From Sparassis latifolia (lineage: Eukaryota; Basidiomycota; Agaricomycetes; Polyporales; Sparassidaceae), in assembly GCA_018466975.1 (NCBI GenBank), contig CM031561.1:5022001-5086000 (forward strand): 64,000 nt of DNA, in the 5' to 3' direction. The stretch's first letter is position 1, and the number at the start of each line of letters is the position of its first letter. Position numbers and translations under genes: made by a program. This document shows, piece after piece, positions 21,892 through 36,500 of the stretch. The notes beneath the pieces are model-generated. The model did no database searches, was not told the DNA's origin, and was given only the letters and a program-made list of their open reading frames with translations.

Positions 21892-23927
21892 AGCAACTCA
21901 TACCTTGGGTATTATTTTACTTGTCTTTTTCGTACCTGTTGCTGACACCTACCGTGCACAGGTTATTGTATAGGTGGTCATCGCTAACTCAGTAGTTATA
22001 CCTGTTGCGCGGCATACCTCTCACGATGACATACATACTATGTTTCATTGTTATCTTTGACTTTGGCGACTTGACTTGAGCAGCAATCTGCCTTCTTGTA
22101 CGTTTCTGGACATATGTGTGTAGCATTACATCTCTTGACGTCGGTAACCTTGCTCTGTGGTACTTTTGATTACCTGTGCCTGGCAAGTTTACCGACAACC
22201 AGAGGATTGCATACTCAGACCACTGACCTGGACGTCCTGACTGACATTGATTCACGGCTACACAGACACGAGATTCATCGTTTATGGTGCGTTGGACTAT
22301 TCTAACCTGTGAGCACTGGATTGCTTTAGTTGTCGCCTAGATCTTGTTTGTTTCAAGTCCTTTATGCAATATCTCCAAGTAGCGATGGTTGTTCCCAGCT
22401 TTGGGCATGCATTTCTATGCCGCAGAGCCCGTCAACGCGATGTGCTCGCCGTGAGTTTCCTATTCTCAGCTTATGTACATCGAGGACTTAGAACTTGTAC
22501 CAGATAGCGAGAGACTTTATTACGCCTCAGCTGGGGCACAATGTCCAAAATCCGATATCATAACAACGGCCTTTCATTGGGTATAGGTGTACGGCATTTC
22601 TACGCCATCAAGCAACCATCAAGCACCATTGCCGTCACTGATGTCCAGTCCATCCGAATATTTTCCTCAAACTGCTCAGCGTGATCGGTTGATTCAAAGC
22701 TGTCAGGGTGAGAGTATTTATGTCTGCCCAGAAAACGTCGACTGCCTCGGCATCTCTGTAGCACTGGGGTTAATCGCGACCTACTCGGGTTCGGCGCGGC
22801 GTCGTTCTACATTTATCACGCAGCATTGTCTGTAGCAATCTCGGCCTTGACCAGCGGGCGACTCTGCCCACCGCGGACATCGGTTTTCGGCCAGTCTTGG
22901 CGACCCCAAATCCCACTGGTGATGGAGTTCCGCTCGGTCTCTGTGGTGACTGTCAGCAAGCCTACGCGTAAGTCGCATTATGAGACACATGTGATGCACG
23001 ACGTATTTCAGCGGCGTGCCGTGGCGGATGAATATCGATGAATATCGATGAGGGCCCATCTCCAGGTCGATCGACCGTATGTGGACATCTGCTGTTGTGA
23101 GCACTGCACGAGTAAGGACATGTGGGGGTCTTGAATCGCCCATACGCAAAACACTCCATGTCGTATACTATTCGCTTGTGAGGCTACCATCTCCAAACGC
23201 TCGGACACTGAATAAACCTTCGACGAGAACAACTTCCAACAAGCGCCCCGCAACGGTTTGAGTGGGGTCACGACGGAGCTGCACCTGACTTCAGGAAAAT
23301 CTGACAACACGCACGGAAACATCTGGAGTCTATTATGACACTATCATACACGTAGATACAGTACTTTCTGCTTCAGAACGACCTTGTCGGTCTTTGTTCG
23401 CGCCCTACAAAGGGCGCGTTTAGTCTATGAACGGTCCACGATGGATAGCCAATAAAGGTATGCGAGAGATAGCCAGGAGCGAAAACAGGGGAGAGAAGGA
23501 CGAGCGCATCTACAACCAAGACAAAACAGGAGTCGACAGCGGAGGGGCTGCGCGGGGAGGTGGCGCAGGTACTGGAGCGGGTGGTGACGCACGGGCGTTG
23601 GCAAAGAGGAGACGAGGAGTGGGGCACATGCGGCGCGGAAAAGAAACAAATAAACAAGAGCAACAAACGAGCGTCGGAATCCGGATACAAGTGGGTGTGT
23701 GGTGTTAATGACAGTTGCCGGATATGAGTACAAGGTCTAGCAGTTAGCAATGAGTGTGGGCACATGAATAGAAGAATACAGCGGTGAATGTGGGCGCGGA
23801 AATGACAGTTACGAATGAGTGTGGATGCACGACGGAAGATCACACAAGAAGAGACGAGAATAAGTGGGATAGCACCGTAGGGTCCAGTTATACTTTTTGC
23901 TTGTTGAGGATTCGACCAAAGACCGCG
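21892..23927. other. Intergenic, no gene seen
   Basis: No exon chain could be supported on either strand. Minus-strand His/Ser-rich frames at 23373-23843 follow the stop of the next gene and are probably its 3' untranslated region. A 13-bp direct duplication, GATGAATATCGAT, occurs at about 23027-23053. Confidence 0.5.
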
Positions 23928-26561
23928 CTATGAGATGTAGTGCCACGCCAAATTGACACGCCCGACTTCCTTGATGTAAACTTGCGCCTGCACGCGGCAG
24001 ACCTACAAATTTAAATGCGATCAGTTCGGACTTACCACGTAAGCCGAAGTCAAACGGGGACGAACCATATCCGCGACTTCCCACTGACGCCAGTACACAT
24101 GCAGGCTACCATCGTCCTTGCGCTCCACCTTGCGCAGAGCGCCAAAGCTCTCGCACCAGTGCACGACATTCGTGAGCCGGCGCCTGCGCTCCTCGATGCG
24201 GCGTTCGCGCTCGGCCTCATCATGTGGGTTCCGCAGCTGCTGCACGCTTGCGAGGGCATCGGGGCCCTCAATCCCGCTAATCACGAGCTTCTTCGCGCGA
24301 CGGCGGAGCCGGCGCTTAAGCGCGAGTGCGGAGAAAAATGTGTGTGGACGTTGCGGGACCAGGAAAGATTGAGATGGCATGCTGGGCGACGGTAAGGGGA
24401 GTGTGGGTTCAGGCGGAGGTGAAGGAGGAAGGGAAGGCGCTACGGGAATGTCTGGCAGATGGAAGTCTTGCACATCGCTCGAGGCATGGGCAGATTCTAC
24501 AGGGATGCAGGAGTCTGCGGTCGCAGAGAAGGGATCTAGCATGGCATCTGTGGGGGTGGGGAGGCTAGCCGCGGAAGATGTATTGGAGGAGCTCGGGGAC
24601 GAGTTCACAGGGAAATGTGAGTTGACGGGAGTGGTTAATGGAGAGGAGAGCGAGGGGCGCGATGAGACCATCAGGAAGTGGGGTTCCTTCGTGAGAGAAT
24701 TCCGACCAGTTAACGCTTCTTCCGCAGCGGGGATGACTGGCGGAAGGGTCTTCCCCAAAGAGCCCGAACGGCCTCTCGAAATGAAGCTAATCAGCCTATC
24801 CCGAGTGCTCCCTTTGCTAGTTGGTGACTGCGTGGTAGGTGACGCCGGTAGAGGAATATGGACGGGGAGGAAAGAAGCGCGTGCATGTCTGGACACGACA
24901 GAGTCAAGTGACCAGCGGGAGGGCAGTTGCTGGTCGTCGTCAGTCTCGCCATTCGCCATGGCGCCCGATCTCGTAAACGGAGCCGCAGTGAGAGTGGAAG
25001 GAGCACTCGCGTCAATAAACTTCTGAGAAGTCGCAGTGAAGGCAGAGGGTAGATTTGTCGAGGTAGCACTGCCCAGCGACGGTGACGCAGATTGCACAGC
25101 TAGCGTACGCAATTGTGGAGACGATACCGACGTCGAGAGAGCAGGAAGAGCTGGCCTCTGCTTTCTTTTAGGGCCCATCTTTCCCAGCCCCAGATGCAAC
25201 TTAGGCGCTTCGGCGTTAACGTGGGACATACTCGCGTTACTTCCGCGCCTAGCTGAAGCCGCGGCCATCTCGTCGACCGCGGTCTCGTTGGTACCCGTGA
25301 CGTATACGCCCGCTCGCCTTTCTGCCTCTGTTTCGCGCTCCTCGAGAAGCTCGAGGGTAGAGGAGATAGAGGGATAGTTAGTATGTCGTTGAGACGCAGC
25401 TCTGGAAGCTGACACTGTAGTTGAACTAGGCATGACTGGTCGCACGACCTCGGTCGAAAGAACTGAGCTTGTGGGCAGGGAAGTTGAACGCGTTGAAAGG
25501 GGAGAAGTGTAGAACATGGACGTGCTGGCCGATGATCGAGGGAGGGTTGATGAGAACACACGCCCAGGAGCACACGGAGAGGGCGGAGGGGTGCGCGGAG
25601 AGGGCGGCCATGATGTGTAGACACATCCGAGTGCAGACGGAGTGCCAGGTATGTCTGGAAGGGGCTTGATAATGCGAGTCAGTGATCGTTGACATCGATT
25701 GCCAGAAATTAGATTAGCCACTGGCAGTAAAGTGTGTGCCTTGATGTCCACAGGTGACGAACTGCGACTTGCTCCACATGAAAGCTACATCAAACTTGTA
25801 CGTTGATGCAACCCTCCATCTCCGTCCCACAGAACAGCGCGCACTGCCTACGCAACAAATTTCGGGAGACTTTACCCTTTTGCAGGGTCTGACACGAAGA
25901 CGCCGGCATTTGGCGAGCGGCCCGAGCACGGCTCGGCCATTGCCGTGCACCATGCCCCAAGGCAGAAAGAAGTACAACGAAAATATCCTTGGGAAGGGAA
26001 AAGACGTCTGCTCTGACGTGAACGCGGTGTTTGACTTAAGGCCGTTCGCAGCGGAAGTGCAGTGGTGAACGGATGAAATATCAATGCACTCAAGAAGTTC
26101 GGGGGTCGTGGACCAGACCCAACAGCAGAGGTAACAAATGGGCGGGTACTTACTTTATCCTTGTCGCTGCACGCTCGTTGGTGCTTGGAGTTATTGTGCG
26201 ACAGTGTGGAGTGCGGGGGTGGGAATAGGGTGGGGTCATACGCGTGCGGCATGCACGCGTCGGTAGCCTCTTCGTCTACTAGACGTATATCAGCACACAT
26301 GGCAGCATGTAAATTATGAAATTTGCACGCACCTTGGTGCAAAACGCTGGACAAACTTATGGCGGAGTCGCGAGCCTCGTCGAGTGCCCATTGATATTCT
26401 GCGTGAATCCAGGTGTCGCTGTCAACGGACGTCTTGCGCGCAGACGGACTCTCGGTCGATTCGTCGAACCCCTGTGAGCACAGTTGTTGAAGAAGCTGAA
26501 GCTTCTCGTCGAGTTGCTTGCGGGACATGCTAAGACTGTCTATTGCAGAGGGTAGGTCCAT
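23928..26561 (-). CDS. Unrecognised Ser/Pro-rich protein with a basic C-terminal domain
   Basis: The first exon (26561-26333) starts MDLPSAIDSLSMSRKQLDEK and continues into a short coiled-coil segment. It splices in phase to exon 2 (26278-26154), which ends HQRACSDKDK. Middle exons are uncertain. The long last-but-one exon (from about 25650 to 24030) is Ser/Pro/Thr-rich, with proline runs such as PSLPPSPPPEPTLPLPSP. Near the C-terminus it has a conserved-looking domain: KRRLRRRAKK, NPHDEAERERRIEERRRR, TNVVHWCESFGALRKVERKD and DGSLHVYWRQWEVADMV. The final exon adds VCRVQAQVYIKEVGRVNLAW and a stop at 23928. The end resembles a degenerate RNA-recognition fold, but I cannot name the family. Confidence 0.55.
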
Positions 26562-29500
26562 GGTGGTTGGAAGCTAGTCGGGCGTTGCGCGTAGCGAACA
26601 TCAACTTGTCGACTCGGGACACAGTGATATGATATAACGCACGCAATGCAGGAAACGCGTAGCAAGCACCGTTGTGTCGCGAGGAGGTGATGTGGTCAGT
26701 AGGAGATGTATTTGTCGCAGCGACGGAGACCTGCAGGTCTGCCGAGACTGCAGGTACGCGAAGAAAAGAGAATTGTCGGGAAGCGGAAAGTCGGTGCCAG
26801 GATTGTTGGAGGAGGGAATGTCGGAAACGCGACATGGCAGCGGGTATTTGAAGGGCACGAGAGCTCGTCGCTTCGCTTCGCGCAAATTCCAAATTTCCCA
26901 TCAACGCCTCAAATACTTATTTTTCCCTAATCCACTTCCATACCACTTCTGGAAAGTCTGACCCCTACGTAAGCAGAACCCCTCCCGATCGGTCCGTCCG
27001 GCAATCTACCGCCCAATGATTCTCGGCTCCTTCTCAAACCAGTTTCCCGGCCACCGAAGCTGGCTGGTCATCCTCTCCCAGCTCTCAAATATTTCTCAAC
27101 ACCCTCCGTCGCGAACCCACTTGACATACCGCTGTGCACAGTCAGGGAACACACTTTGGCCGTATTTTTAAAGCATGGTGGAATTGTGTGCAATCAGGCA
27201 ATAAATATTCGGCGAGCGATTTTAGGGTCGCCGACTGACGCTTGTCGCTTAAGTCGAGCCGGTGTTTGGCCACCATGTTTGGCTTCCGTTGATTGGCCCC
27301 GCAAAACCGCATCTTTTCTCTGCCCCCGAGATATCTTCTCTCTGGAAAACCTCCAACTTTTATCCCTCTGGCCCATCTCGCAGCGTAATTGCGCACACGA
27401 GGACCAACACCGCGCCTTTATTGGACCTCTGATCTCATGAACACCAAACCGCTGTCCGCTGGAAAATGTGCAGCAGCGGGACGTACAGCATCGATGCTTC
27501 TTCGGCGCCGTTTTACCTACACACAGAATCATATCGATAAGCCCGGACGTACATACTCAGCATGACCTTCAGGGCAAAGGATAACCGCACTGTGCCCTCT
27601 TAGACGTGGAACAGAAGCTCCAGAACGCCGACAGTTGGACACTTGAAGTCCACCGTAATTGGAAGTACTGCTGGATTTGTACCACGGATGTACCTGCCCG
27701 ACGTCTCCATCTTTTCGATCCGTTCTGGGAAAGGGGATGGATGACCACTTACGCTGCACATCGCACAAGGCCTCGAGGCCTCATACTGACAGCTTGTGCC
27801 TGCCTTGACCGCGGTCCCGGACACTTGACAGTGAGTGAAAGAACACGAAAGCGTCCGCCGATAACACTCGGGGAACGTACACACGGTCTTCGTTGTGAAC
27901 TATCGCTCGACAACAGCGTCTTGGACGAGAGTTACCATCCTGCTCTAGATGTGGTAAGTGTAAGTGGGAGTTCTTAGCATGCCTTCCCCTTATCGCATCC
28001 ACATTGCTCACATTCATCGACGGTGCATCGGGGTCATCGTTGCGGTGTGAAATTGGTGCTCCTCCGACCAGTCGTGGAAAGCCCGATTCACGAGCCTATC
28101 ATCTCCAGCGGACGGCCAAAGGTCATATACTAGTGACAGGTGTGTCAGGTAGGAATGGATTCAGACCATCGTAGCAATTTCCGTCTGAAAACCTCGTGGT
28201 ATCGATCTTCGTGACCCTTCCGTCCAAGCACACTCCTATTGCCACACTCGCAGACAAGTTCATTCAGACCACCAAGATACTTCCAGGCGTGTTACAATGG
28301 CAGCTTTGCGTTCCTAAGTTGTGTCCTGACTGCATCCCTGTCTGATTCAGTCGTGTCGTCCACCGCGTGCTATCAACTCCTCCTCCTCGGGGTCAGCTAC
28401 CCTCCGATGGGCTCTGCATCGTCCTGGCGCACAGTGTCCACTTGCTCATGATCTATGGTTAGCTTCAGATCCGCTGCAAATCCTCAATCAGCGCGCTTTC
28501 TCGGAGATTCTGCGCCGCATCAAACATACCGCGTGTCCAGTCCGAGCTCAAGGCCATTTCCCCTTGCGACGATTTCTCAGAGCGCGAGCCAGGCTATACG
28601 CTGAGTTTTACTTCCCTCCTGGTCGCCCTTGTTCCTGCTGCTGGCAAACCTCCGACTCTTGGGCGCGCCCAAGCGCCCATCAAGACATTCCGAGCGATAT
28701 TCTTGCTTCACAGTTCAGCTGAACGACGTTTATGTGGAATGCCGCAGGGTCTCTGCTAAGTCTATGCACTGCTGCTTATCTAGTATTTGGGTGGAGCCCT
28801 CCTCGGTTCGATCATGATTGTGCGCAGTCGTCCCGAATGACTGGGGGCGGTCTGGGGGTTTTCGCACCCTCTTGTCATCGATGCAGGGTGGGGGCTACAC
28901 CGTCTTCGATGTGCGCTCCGTGGTGATCAATGGTGCGCGCAACGGGCGCTCACTGGCGATGATATTGCCAGCAATACGTTAGCTCGAGGAATTCTCGACC
29001 GAGCTCGCCGCAACGTTAGTTGTCCACGTATTCGTGCTCATGTGTCACAGTGGTCTTCGTCGTCCTTACGCTGCAGTGAATTCGAGAAGCAATTGATGTG
29101 AGTGGTCTGCACTGTCGTTCTCCACTTCCAATCTCTCCCACGCGATCAATATTTGATCTTTGATCCTGACTTTCCATCTGTTCTCATCGATAACTTGCTG
29201 TGTTCTTCTTCACTGACTGAACTCTTCGCCGCTGCAGGAAGAGCGCTCAGAAACGCTATACCTTCCAGTGATGAATATTCCATCTGAGCACGAAGCTCTC
29301 ACCACGTTGGTTGCTCGTGTCAATCCAGTACCCACCATTCGCCGCTCCGAGTCCGAGGCATCAACTTGACGGAAGTCAATACCACAGGATCGTGTATCTG
29401 GCGGCGCACCGCCCGACGGCCAAGGAGTCTTCTCTGCTCTCTTATTCGCGTCCTGGAACGAAGGATGTCATACGCCCAATGGATTGCTCTTTGTTTCCGA

Positions 29501-32500
29501 GCTGGGTGTCTTCCCCGACGTCGACGTGCGTTGACGGTTCGCGGGACAGAGAATAAGCTCTGGCGGTCGTACAAGCTCGCAAAGATGAATGGATCGCTGC
29601 CCTGGATTCCTCCCGATGGTATTCGTGCCACTGGACGGTTGTCTCACCAAGGTGATGCGATTTGTTTACGTTTCAGGGGCCAATGCTCGGCTCGCGCAAA
29701 TCCGGAGGCGTACTGTGGCCGCTCGGTGCGTGCCTCTTTTGACTCTGCTGCGGCAGTGTAGGTTAGACTTCTGACCAGTCTCTATAATGCACCAATGCAA
29801 TGCTATATACGAGGGGCCGGGGAGAGTGAAGAGAGGGGGAGAGGCGGCGGGATTGGTGCTATAGATCTATCTCCCCCCAATGCAAGGCGGCTGGTTTCGA
29901 CACTAGGTGCAAGTCAGTGGACGACAATTGCCAAGACCAAGGCATCTAATTGGTTTTATGCTTCCCTGCTCTTGGAACCAGGAGCTTCTCCTCGCTGTAG
30001 TTGCATCGGGTGATATTTCGTACTTGGTTTGTCACTACTTTAGGCATTTACTCTAATCTTGGCGGGCTGATTATGAATTTTTACTGCTTCAGATTTCCGC
30101 GTCTCGTACTCAGGACATAATTGCTCTCATACAAATATAAGCGCTGTTCAATATATTGCCTCAATGGCCTCACATCGGCCAACGACAGGACCTCCGCTCT
30201 ATAGTTGCGTCCACCCATGAAAGAACTATGTCTGCACTCTACAGGACGGACATTAGGCCTCTGGATTCTCTGCAACAGCACTCAGTGATTCTCCGCAAGG
30301 ATGCTCCCCGATTCTGTGCAAGAACACTACTCGGTGGCTTTTTCTTGCTGTCTTGGGGGGTGGTCGAATACATGGCAAGGTGTGCTACTTCCAGGCATTA
30401 TCATCAGAATACATCCCGAGGACGTTTGTAATTCTTTCTAACAAAAGAGCTTCCTCCGTGCATCGCTCGGGCCGGCCCGTGTTCTTCGGCAGGAAGCTTT
30501 GGGTGGCATTCTCGAGTCTCTAGTACTCAAGCATGTTATCCAAGAAACTTTGCGGCATGTGTATCATCCGCTCGACACAAGAGGAGATGACCAACGTGTC
30601 CTACTTACCTCTGGAGCCAGCTTCGTGTTGTCCAGGCAGTGCAGTGTGCGGATATACGCTCTTCAATGCCATTGCTCCTCTGTCATAGCTTCTTGTATGT
30701 TTCGACTTCCCTTTTATCTCCGTCCTCAAGCGAGCCTGTTTCAAATTGCGGGGATGCAGGGATAAGTGTCACAGAGTCGCTCATGTCAGGTGGTACGCTG
30801 AATGCTGACGCAGACAAATGTTGACAGAAGTCGAGGAAGAAGAGTGCACCGCATCTCGCTCATTACATCTTGGTGATTCGGGCACATCATCACTTGCTGT
30901 ATAGAAGATCGGCGGGCAAGTCTAGCTACACCGAGTTGTGCTCCCGCGTCGCATCGTTCGGCGGCTCTTGTCGCGACGCGAACATGTGTGTCTCACGTCG
31001 ACTCTAAACGATCGTAAACGTCGGAAAATCACGCTGTTGCGTGCTTGCTTTTGAGCAGTCCAATCTGATGTTGACTGCGTTGTCGAGATGCAGGAAAAAG
31101 CCTCTTTTCGTGTGGGTCCGACATGATGACTGATACAAAGAGTAGTTGTTGCAGAGGTCAGTGTTTTCGCACCCTATTTGATTTTGTGACGAGTCCTGTT
31201 TTCTCCTTCAGTACCCGAGGCGCTTCCCTGCGCTTCTAGTGCATGTACTACGGATGTAAGTATTTGCCCACTTCGCAACCTCTCCCATCAATCATATATT
31301 CCATGTGTCGATGTACTATCCTTTGTCATGTGATTTGTCATCTACAACGATAGCCTTAGCTTATTCCCGTCCAGATCTCCTCTCGAGATATGTCGCCATC
31401 GAGATGTTGCATAGTGGATCTGTGTCAGGTGTGTATCATCCACTTGCAGGAACTCGTTAACTGAATGCCGCCCGCTGAGGGCCTGAGGTCTCCCTGGTTC
31501 GAGAGAACATCAAGATATGCTACCGAAGGGCATGGATTGGGTTCTCATTCTCACAGACGATGCCAGTGTGACCACTGTGTTCTACACCACGGTGATTCTG
31601 CTGTGCAGATACCGTACGATGACGTATCGCCGTCTTCGAACTTCTCATCTCCACTCGGCCTTCCCTTTATCCTTTCCCTCGGTGCTCTACTTCCGCATCT
31701 CGTCCCACAGCGACTAACACCGCGCCGTTCTCATCTGCGGGCTGCAGCTGCAACGGAGACGTCGTGTTGCAGAGACTCGCAGGATAGGTTTCTGTCCACC
31801 GCTGGAAGATCTAGAATATTCTTAGCCACATTGGTGGCAAGTTGGCTCCCGCGACAGCTTCCAAGCTTGAAGCTCCACTTTTGGTTCATCGACTTGAGCG
31901 ATGAAAAATGGCTCGCTTTTTACCAGTTGCGTGCGTCCTCGAATAGCTTAAATTTTTGTGACCTTGTTTAATTTTGGTCTTCGCCATATTCTGTCTGCAC
32001 GCGTGGTTTCATACCGTATTGCTCGCGACGCGATAGCCAGACCGTGGTCTTGGTGTTACGACATTCCTCCAGAAAAGGGCATATCATTACTGTCCGAAGA
32101 GGCGCAAAGGCGGTGGACGTTGTCATTTCACCACCACTCGTGACTGATCTGCTTATTGTTCTCTTCAGCACGTTGAACACCGTGGGATTGTGCAATTGCT
32201 GAACGTTCTGAGACAGGCCATTGAAGGATTACTTCTGTATCTCTTCACGTGGGGGTTGACATCATTGGAATCTACTCGATTTTCCCGGTGCCTCGTGAAC
32301 GGTGACGTAAGCACAAGCACAAGCCGCCACTTCGATACTTCACGGGACCATCAATACATAACGTCCTTGTATTGGTATTCGTTGATTCCGATGAGATTCC
32401 ACATCCTCGCCCTGACGGTTCATGTTCAGCAACCCTCCAAGCGTTAGCGGCTACATCTTCCACCGAGTTTTTTTCATGTGAAGTTGCGACGAGCAATTTC

Positions 32501-33470
32501 TGTGCATTTCCAGACGCCACTTGCGCATGTATCAACCACCCCGAGTCCAAGCTCGATCGCAGCAATAACACATTACATTTCGTGACAATCTCGTGGTGCT
32601 TGTCCGTTTCGATAATTTGGACAGTCTTTGGCCTGATTTCTCAGATTCCCAATTGCCCCAGGTGGAATATTGACTGGCGCTCGGAGTACACCATCGACCA
32701 CTTGCTTGAATGCGAATTGAATATCCAGTTGCGCAACTCCTACCGCCTAATATGGAGTTGTGCATTCGGCGTACCAGATGAAACAACAGTATCTCCACCC
32801 TCCGTCTCAGAAGCATCAGCGAGTACTCGAGTTATTCGTAAGTTGGAGCACACGAGCCATTTCAAAAGGAAATTACACTGTTTTTGTTGATTAGAACTGG
32901 AGAGACGAGCTTGTAGCGGTGCTCGAGGATAGCGCTCGAAGCCCATCATGACTTCCAATGTAACTGACGAGTTGGACATGTAGCATACAAGATCCCATTC
33001 CGGGATTACGAAGGGTATGCCTGTGAAGCTTCACATCCATCGCAAGACTCATGTCCCCATACTTCTATTACTCTGGCGCTACAGCGATGATGCTGATATG
33101 AATTCTGGAGCGCAAGCACCTCGAGTTCAATACAGGTAACGTGACTGGGAGACTTCGAAACCTTTCTAGATGACGAGAGGGATATGCTTTTATAGATATC
33201 GGAGGGAACATGACTTCCCCCCTTCAGCAAGTGATGATGTTGCTCAGGTACCGAGGTCCCGGTAAACCCAGGCATCGCGCTCGCGAAGGTGTGCTCCGCC
33301 AATACCAGGTCTTCGTCGGCGTGGCTCCAGCACTTAGAGAAGGGCAGCGTCGATGGGGTCCTTTCATCTTCTGCAGATGACCGCATCCCATGACTGTGTA
33401 TTCCATGATTCGCAACACGCGTAGTCTGGTTGTGTACATATAGAGACGCTTCCATGCATCGAGTTTGTTG
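26562..33470. other. 7-kb stretch without a supportable gene
   Basis: There are many short open frames on both strands but no intron-linked chain, domain or motif that I recognise. The first 500 bases are probably the promoter of the minus-strand gene ending at 26561. Isolated protein-like pieces, such as plus-strand KFIQTTKILPGVLQWQL near 28255 and LPQWPHIGQRQDLRSIVAST near 30155, are too broken to annotate. The region looks like old decayed DNA. Confidence 0.5.
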
Positions 33471-33477
33471 TATAAAA
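33471..33477 (+). promoter_or_regulatory. TATA box of the decarboxylase gene
   Basis: TATAAAA lies 84 bp before the ATG at 33561 and is followed by a C/T-rich leader, which is a good fungal core promoter. Confidence 0.6.
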
Positions 33478-33560
33478 CTGGGTACGTGCAATCTCTCTTC
33501 TCTACGCTTGTCCCCTGCACCGCCCATTCCCCCTTTCCTCCGAGAAAGACCACGTAAACT

Positions 33561-36500
33561 ATGGCGTCCAGAATTTATGAACCGTCGCCTCAATCTGAGA
33601 TGCACGCAGCGGTGTCGTCCTGTTTCTTGGGCCCACAGGCAGAGAACTTCGATTTACTCAAAGACCTTTTCATCAAAGTCGTTGAAGACCAAGCAAACGC
33701 TCGTCGTGCTTACCACCCTGAGGACGGCGTAAGTAACCCCTGTTGTCTACACTCATTTTCTCCCGTTATTGACATTTGTTCAGATTTTCATCACTACTGA
33801 GATTAAGGAGTCAGCCGCGTATCAAAATAAGGTTGCTGATCTTCGCAAACAGTTCTCCATACTCTCCGATTTACTCAACACGTTCTCTGTCCCGTTCTAC
33901 TCCCCGCGATATGCCGCGCACATGACATTTGATACGAGCATGCCCGCTATCTTGGGTTGGCTCCTCGCCGGTTTGTTCAATCCGAACAATATCACCTTCG
34001 AAGCGAGTCCTATGACGACTTTGCTTGAGATTGATGTTGGCAATCAGTTGTGCGAGATGCTTGGCTATAAAACTCGTGCTATCGCTAAGACTGGGGAGGC
34101 TATCGGATGGGGACATATCGCGTGTGACGGTACTGTCGCAAACTTGGAGTCCATGTGGTAAATCTCGATTATTGACTGAGTCTTTCTCGCAGTAGTCTGA
34201 CTGCGCACTACTCTTTACAGGGCCGGTAAATTGTCATTTGAAAGCGGTGGGAGCAAACTAACGTTCTCGCTGACATATAGCTCGCAACCTCAAATTCTAC
34301 GCTCTCAGTCTCCGCGAGGCTATGGAACCGGGTGGTCCCCTTGCGTTCATTGCTGACAGATTCAAAGTCGGTACATGCGCCAGGCCGAACGAACTGGTGT
34401 TACTTACGGAGCTTTCCGTGTGGGAACTTCTCAACTTGCGCATCAAAGACATCTTGGACATTCCCGAAAGGCTTTCCAATGAGTTCGGTATCACATCTCA
34501 ATTTTTGGAAGATGCTCTCGGAGACTATCTCATCCAATCTACTGCCAAAGATGTTCTTGAGGTCAAGTACGGGATCCAGAGTCCTCAGTATCTTGTATCT
34601 AGCACCAAGCACTACTCTTGGCCGAAGAGTGGTGGTATGTATGTTAGTCACTCGACACGATCATTTCTGATGGCGTGTGCGTTTCAAGCCATCGCCGGAA
34701 TAGGGTCGGCCAATGTAGTCGATGTGCCAGTGGACACCAATGCCCGTGTCGACCTCGAATGCCTGAAGGCAGCCCTTGAAGAACGATACCAGAATCAGCA
34801 AGCTGTCTACGCAGTTGTGGCGATCATCGGTTCCACAGAGGAAGGAGCTGTGGATCCCCTGGATGCCATTGTCAAGCTGCGAGACATGTACGAAGCGAGG
34901 GGCATGTCGTTCGTCGTCCATGCAGACGCGGCGTGGGGCGGCTACTTCGCCTCCATGATCCGTGACAAGCCTGTCTACCACGTGCCAACTGCTCCGCGTC
35001 GCGATGACCGCGAATTTGTGCCGAGCGTCACTTTGCGCCCTTCCACTGTGGCACAATTTCATTCCCTGCGGCATGCGGATTCCATTACAATTGATCCGCA
35101 CAAGAGTGGCTACGTGCCCTACCCGGCGGGAGGGTTGTGCTACCGTGACGGCAGGATGAGGTTCTTGTTGACTTGGACAGCGCCCTACCTTCCCCAAGGT
35201 ACTGCGGAGAGCATTGGTTTGTACGGAGTCGAAGGAAGGTATGTACAACAACTTCTTGCCTAATTGTCACACTTTTCCTGAGTGTATCATATAAACTAGC
35301 AAACCTGGTGCGGCTGCTGCAGCAGTTTATCTGCACAATACGGTTGTTGGTCTGCACAAGGAGGGTCATGGCGGGTTGCTCGGCGAGGTCTCCTTTACGT
35401 GCCGCAGAGTAAGAGTCATCCATTCCGTTTATGCTTCCTTTTCTGACGGTCGTGCAGCTCTCTGCCCACTGGGCTGCGATGTCTGATGACAAGACGGACT
35501 TCGTAGTCGTCCCTTTGAATCCTCTGCCTGACGAGTCTACATCTGACGCAGTGGCGAAGGAGAAGGAGTTCATCCGTTCACACATTCTGGGGAAGTCCAA
35601 CGAGGAGATCTGGAACGACAAGGAGGCAATGAAGGTTCTCTGTCAGCTGGGATCGGACCTGAATATCAACGCGTTTGCCTGTAATTTCCGCATCAACGGC
35701 AAGGTGAACGAAGACGTTGAGGAAGCCAATTACCTGAACAAGCGCATCTTCGAGCGTCTCTCGATCACTACTACGGACAAGACGCCGCAAGATGTCCCAA
35801 TCTTCATCTCCTCTTCCGTGTTCGAGATGAAGAACTACGGGAAGTGCGCCACGAGGTTCAAGGAACGTCTTGGACTTGAGACTCGATCGGAGCAGGATCT
35901 GTTCATCCTCCGAAATGTGGTCATGTCTCCGTTTCAAACTGCAGGTGACTTTGTGCAGAAGCTAGCAGACATTTTCCAAGGTGTTTTGGAAGATGAGGTC
36001 AAGGTAAGTTGTCATTACCTTTCCGTCAAGTTTTTGTCAGCTGAACAATGACGATAGAATGTTGTCCATCGGAACACCATCTCTCCCCAGAGACACGCCT
36101 TTATCATGCAGGGTACCAACAATATCTACTTGGTGTACCGATCACTCTTCCATAAGGCGAACAGCCGCTTCCAGCTTATTGTGAGCGCGAATATCGAGGA
36201 CGCAGCGCAGCTTGCACAGTATCAAGCAGCCAGAAAGGCGAATCCGACCGAGAACTATTGGTTGCAGACACAACGCAAGGTGCCCTTGTCAGACATCTTG
36301 AAGAATGGCACCTTCACCGGAACCATCCGCGGCAAGTAAGTTGTGCTTCACAGTAGTCCCGTGTTATCATAATATGGTGTTGATTTCGTTGTCCTTCTGC
36401 AGGGGTCTGGACTTGAGTGAGGTGGTCGTATCTTCGATCTATGTTGTCAAGGAGCGTCCCCTTGACTCCATGTGGCGCGACCAGAATTACCCTGCCGATT

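Noticed and set aside
33006..33605. Minus-strand open frame of 199 codons
   Set aside because: It overlaps the promoter and first exon of the decarboxylase and has no domain; codon content looks like a shadow.
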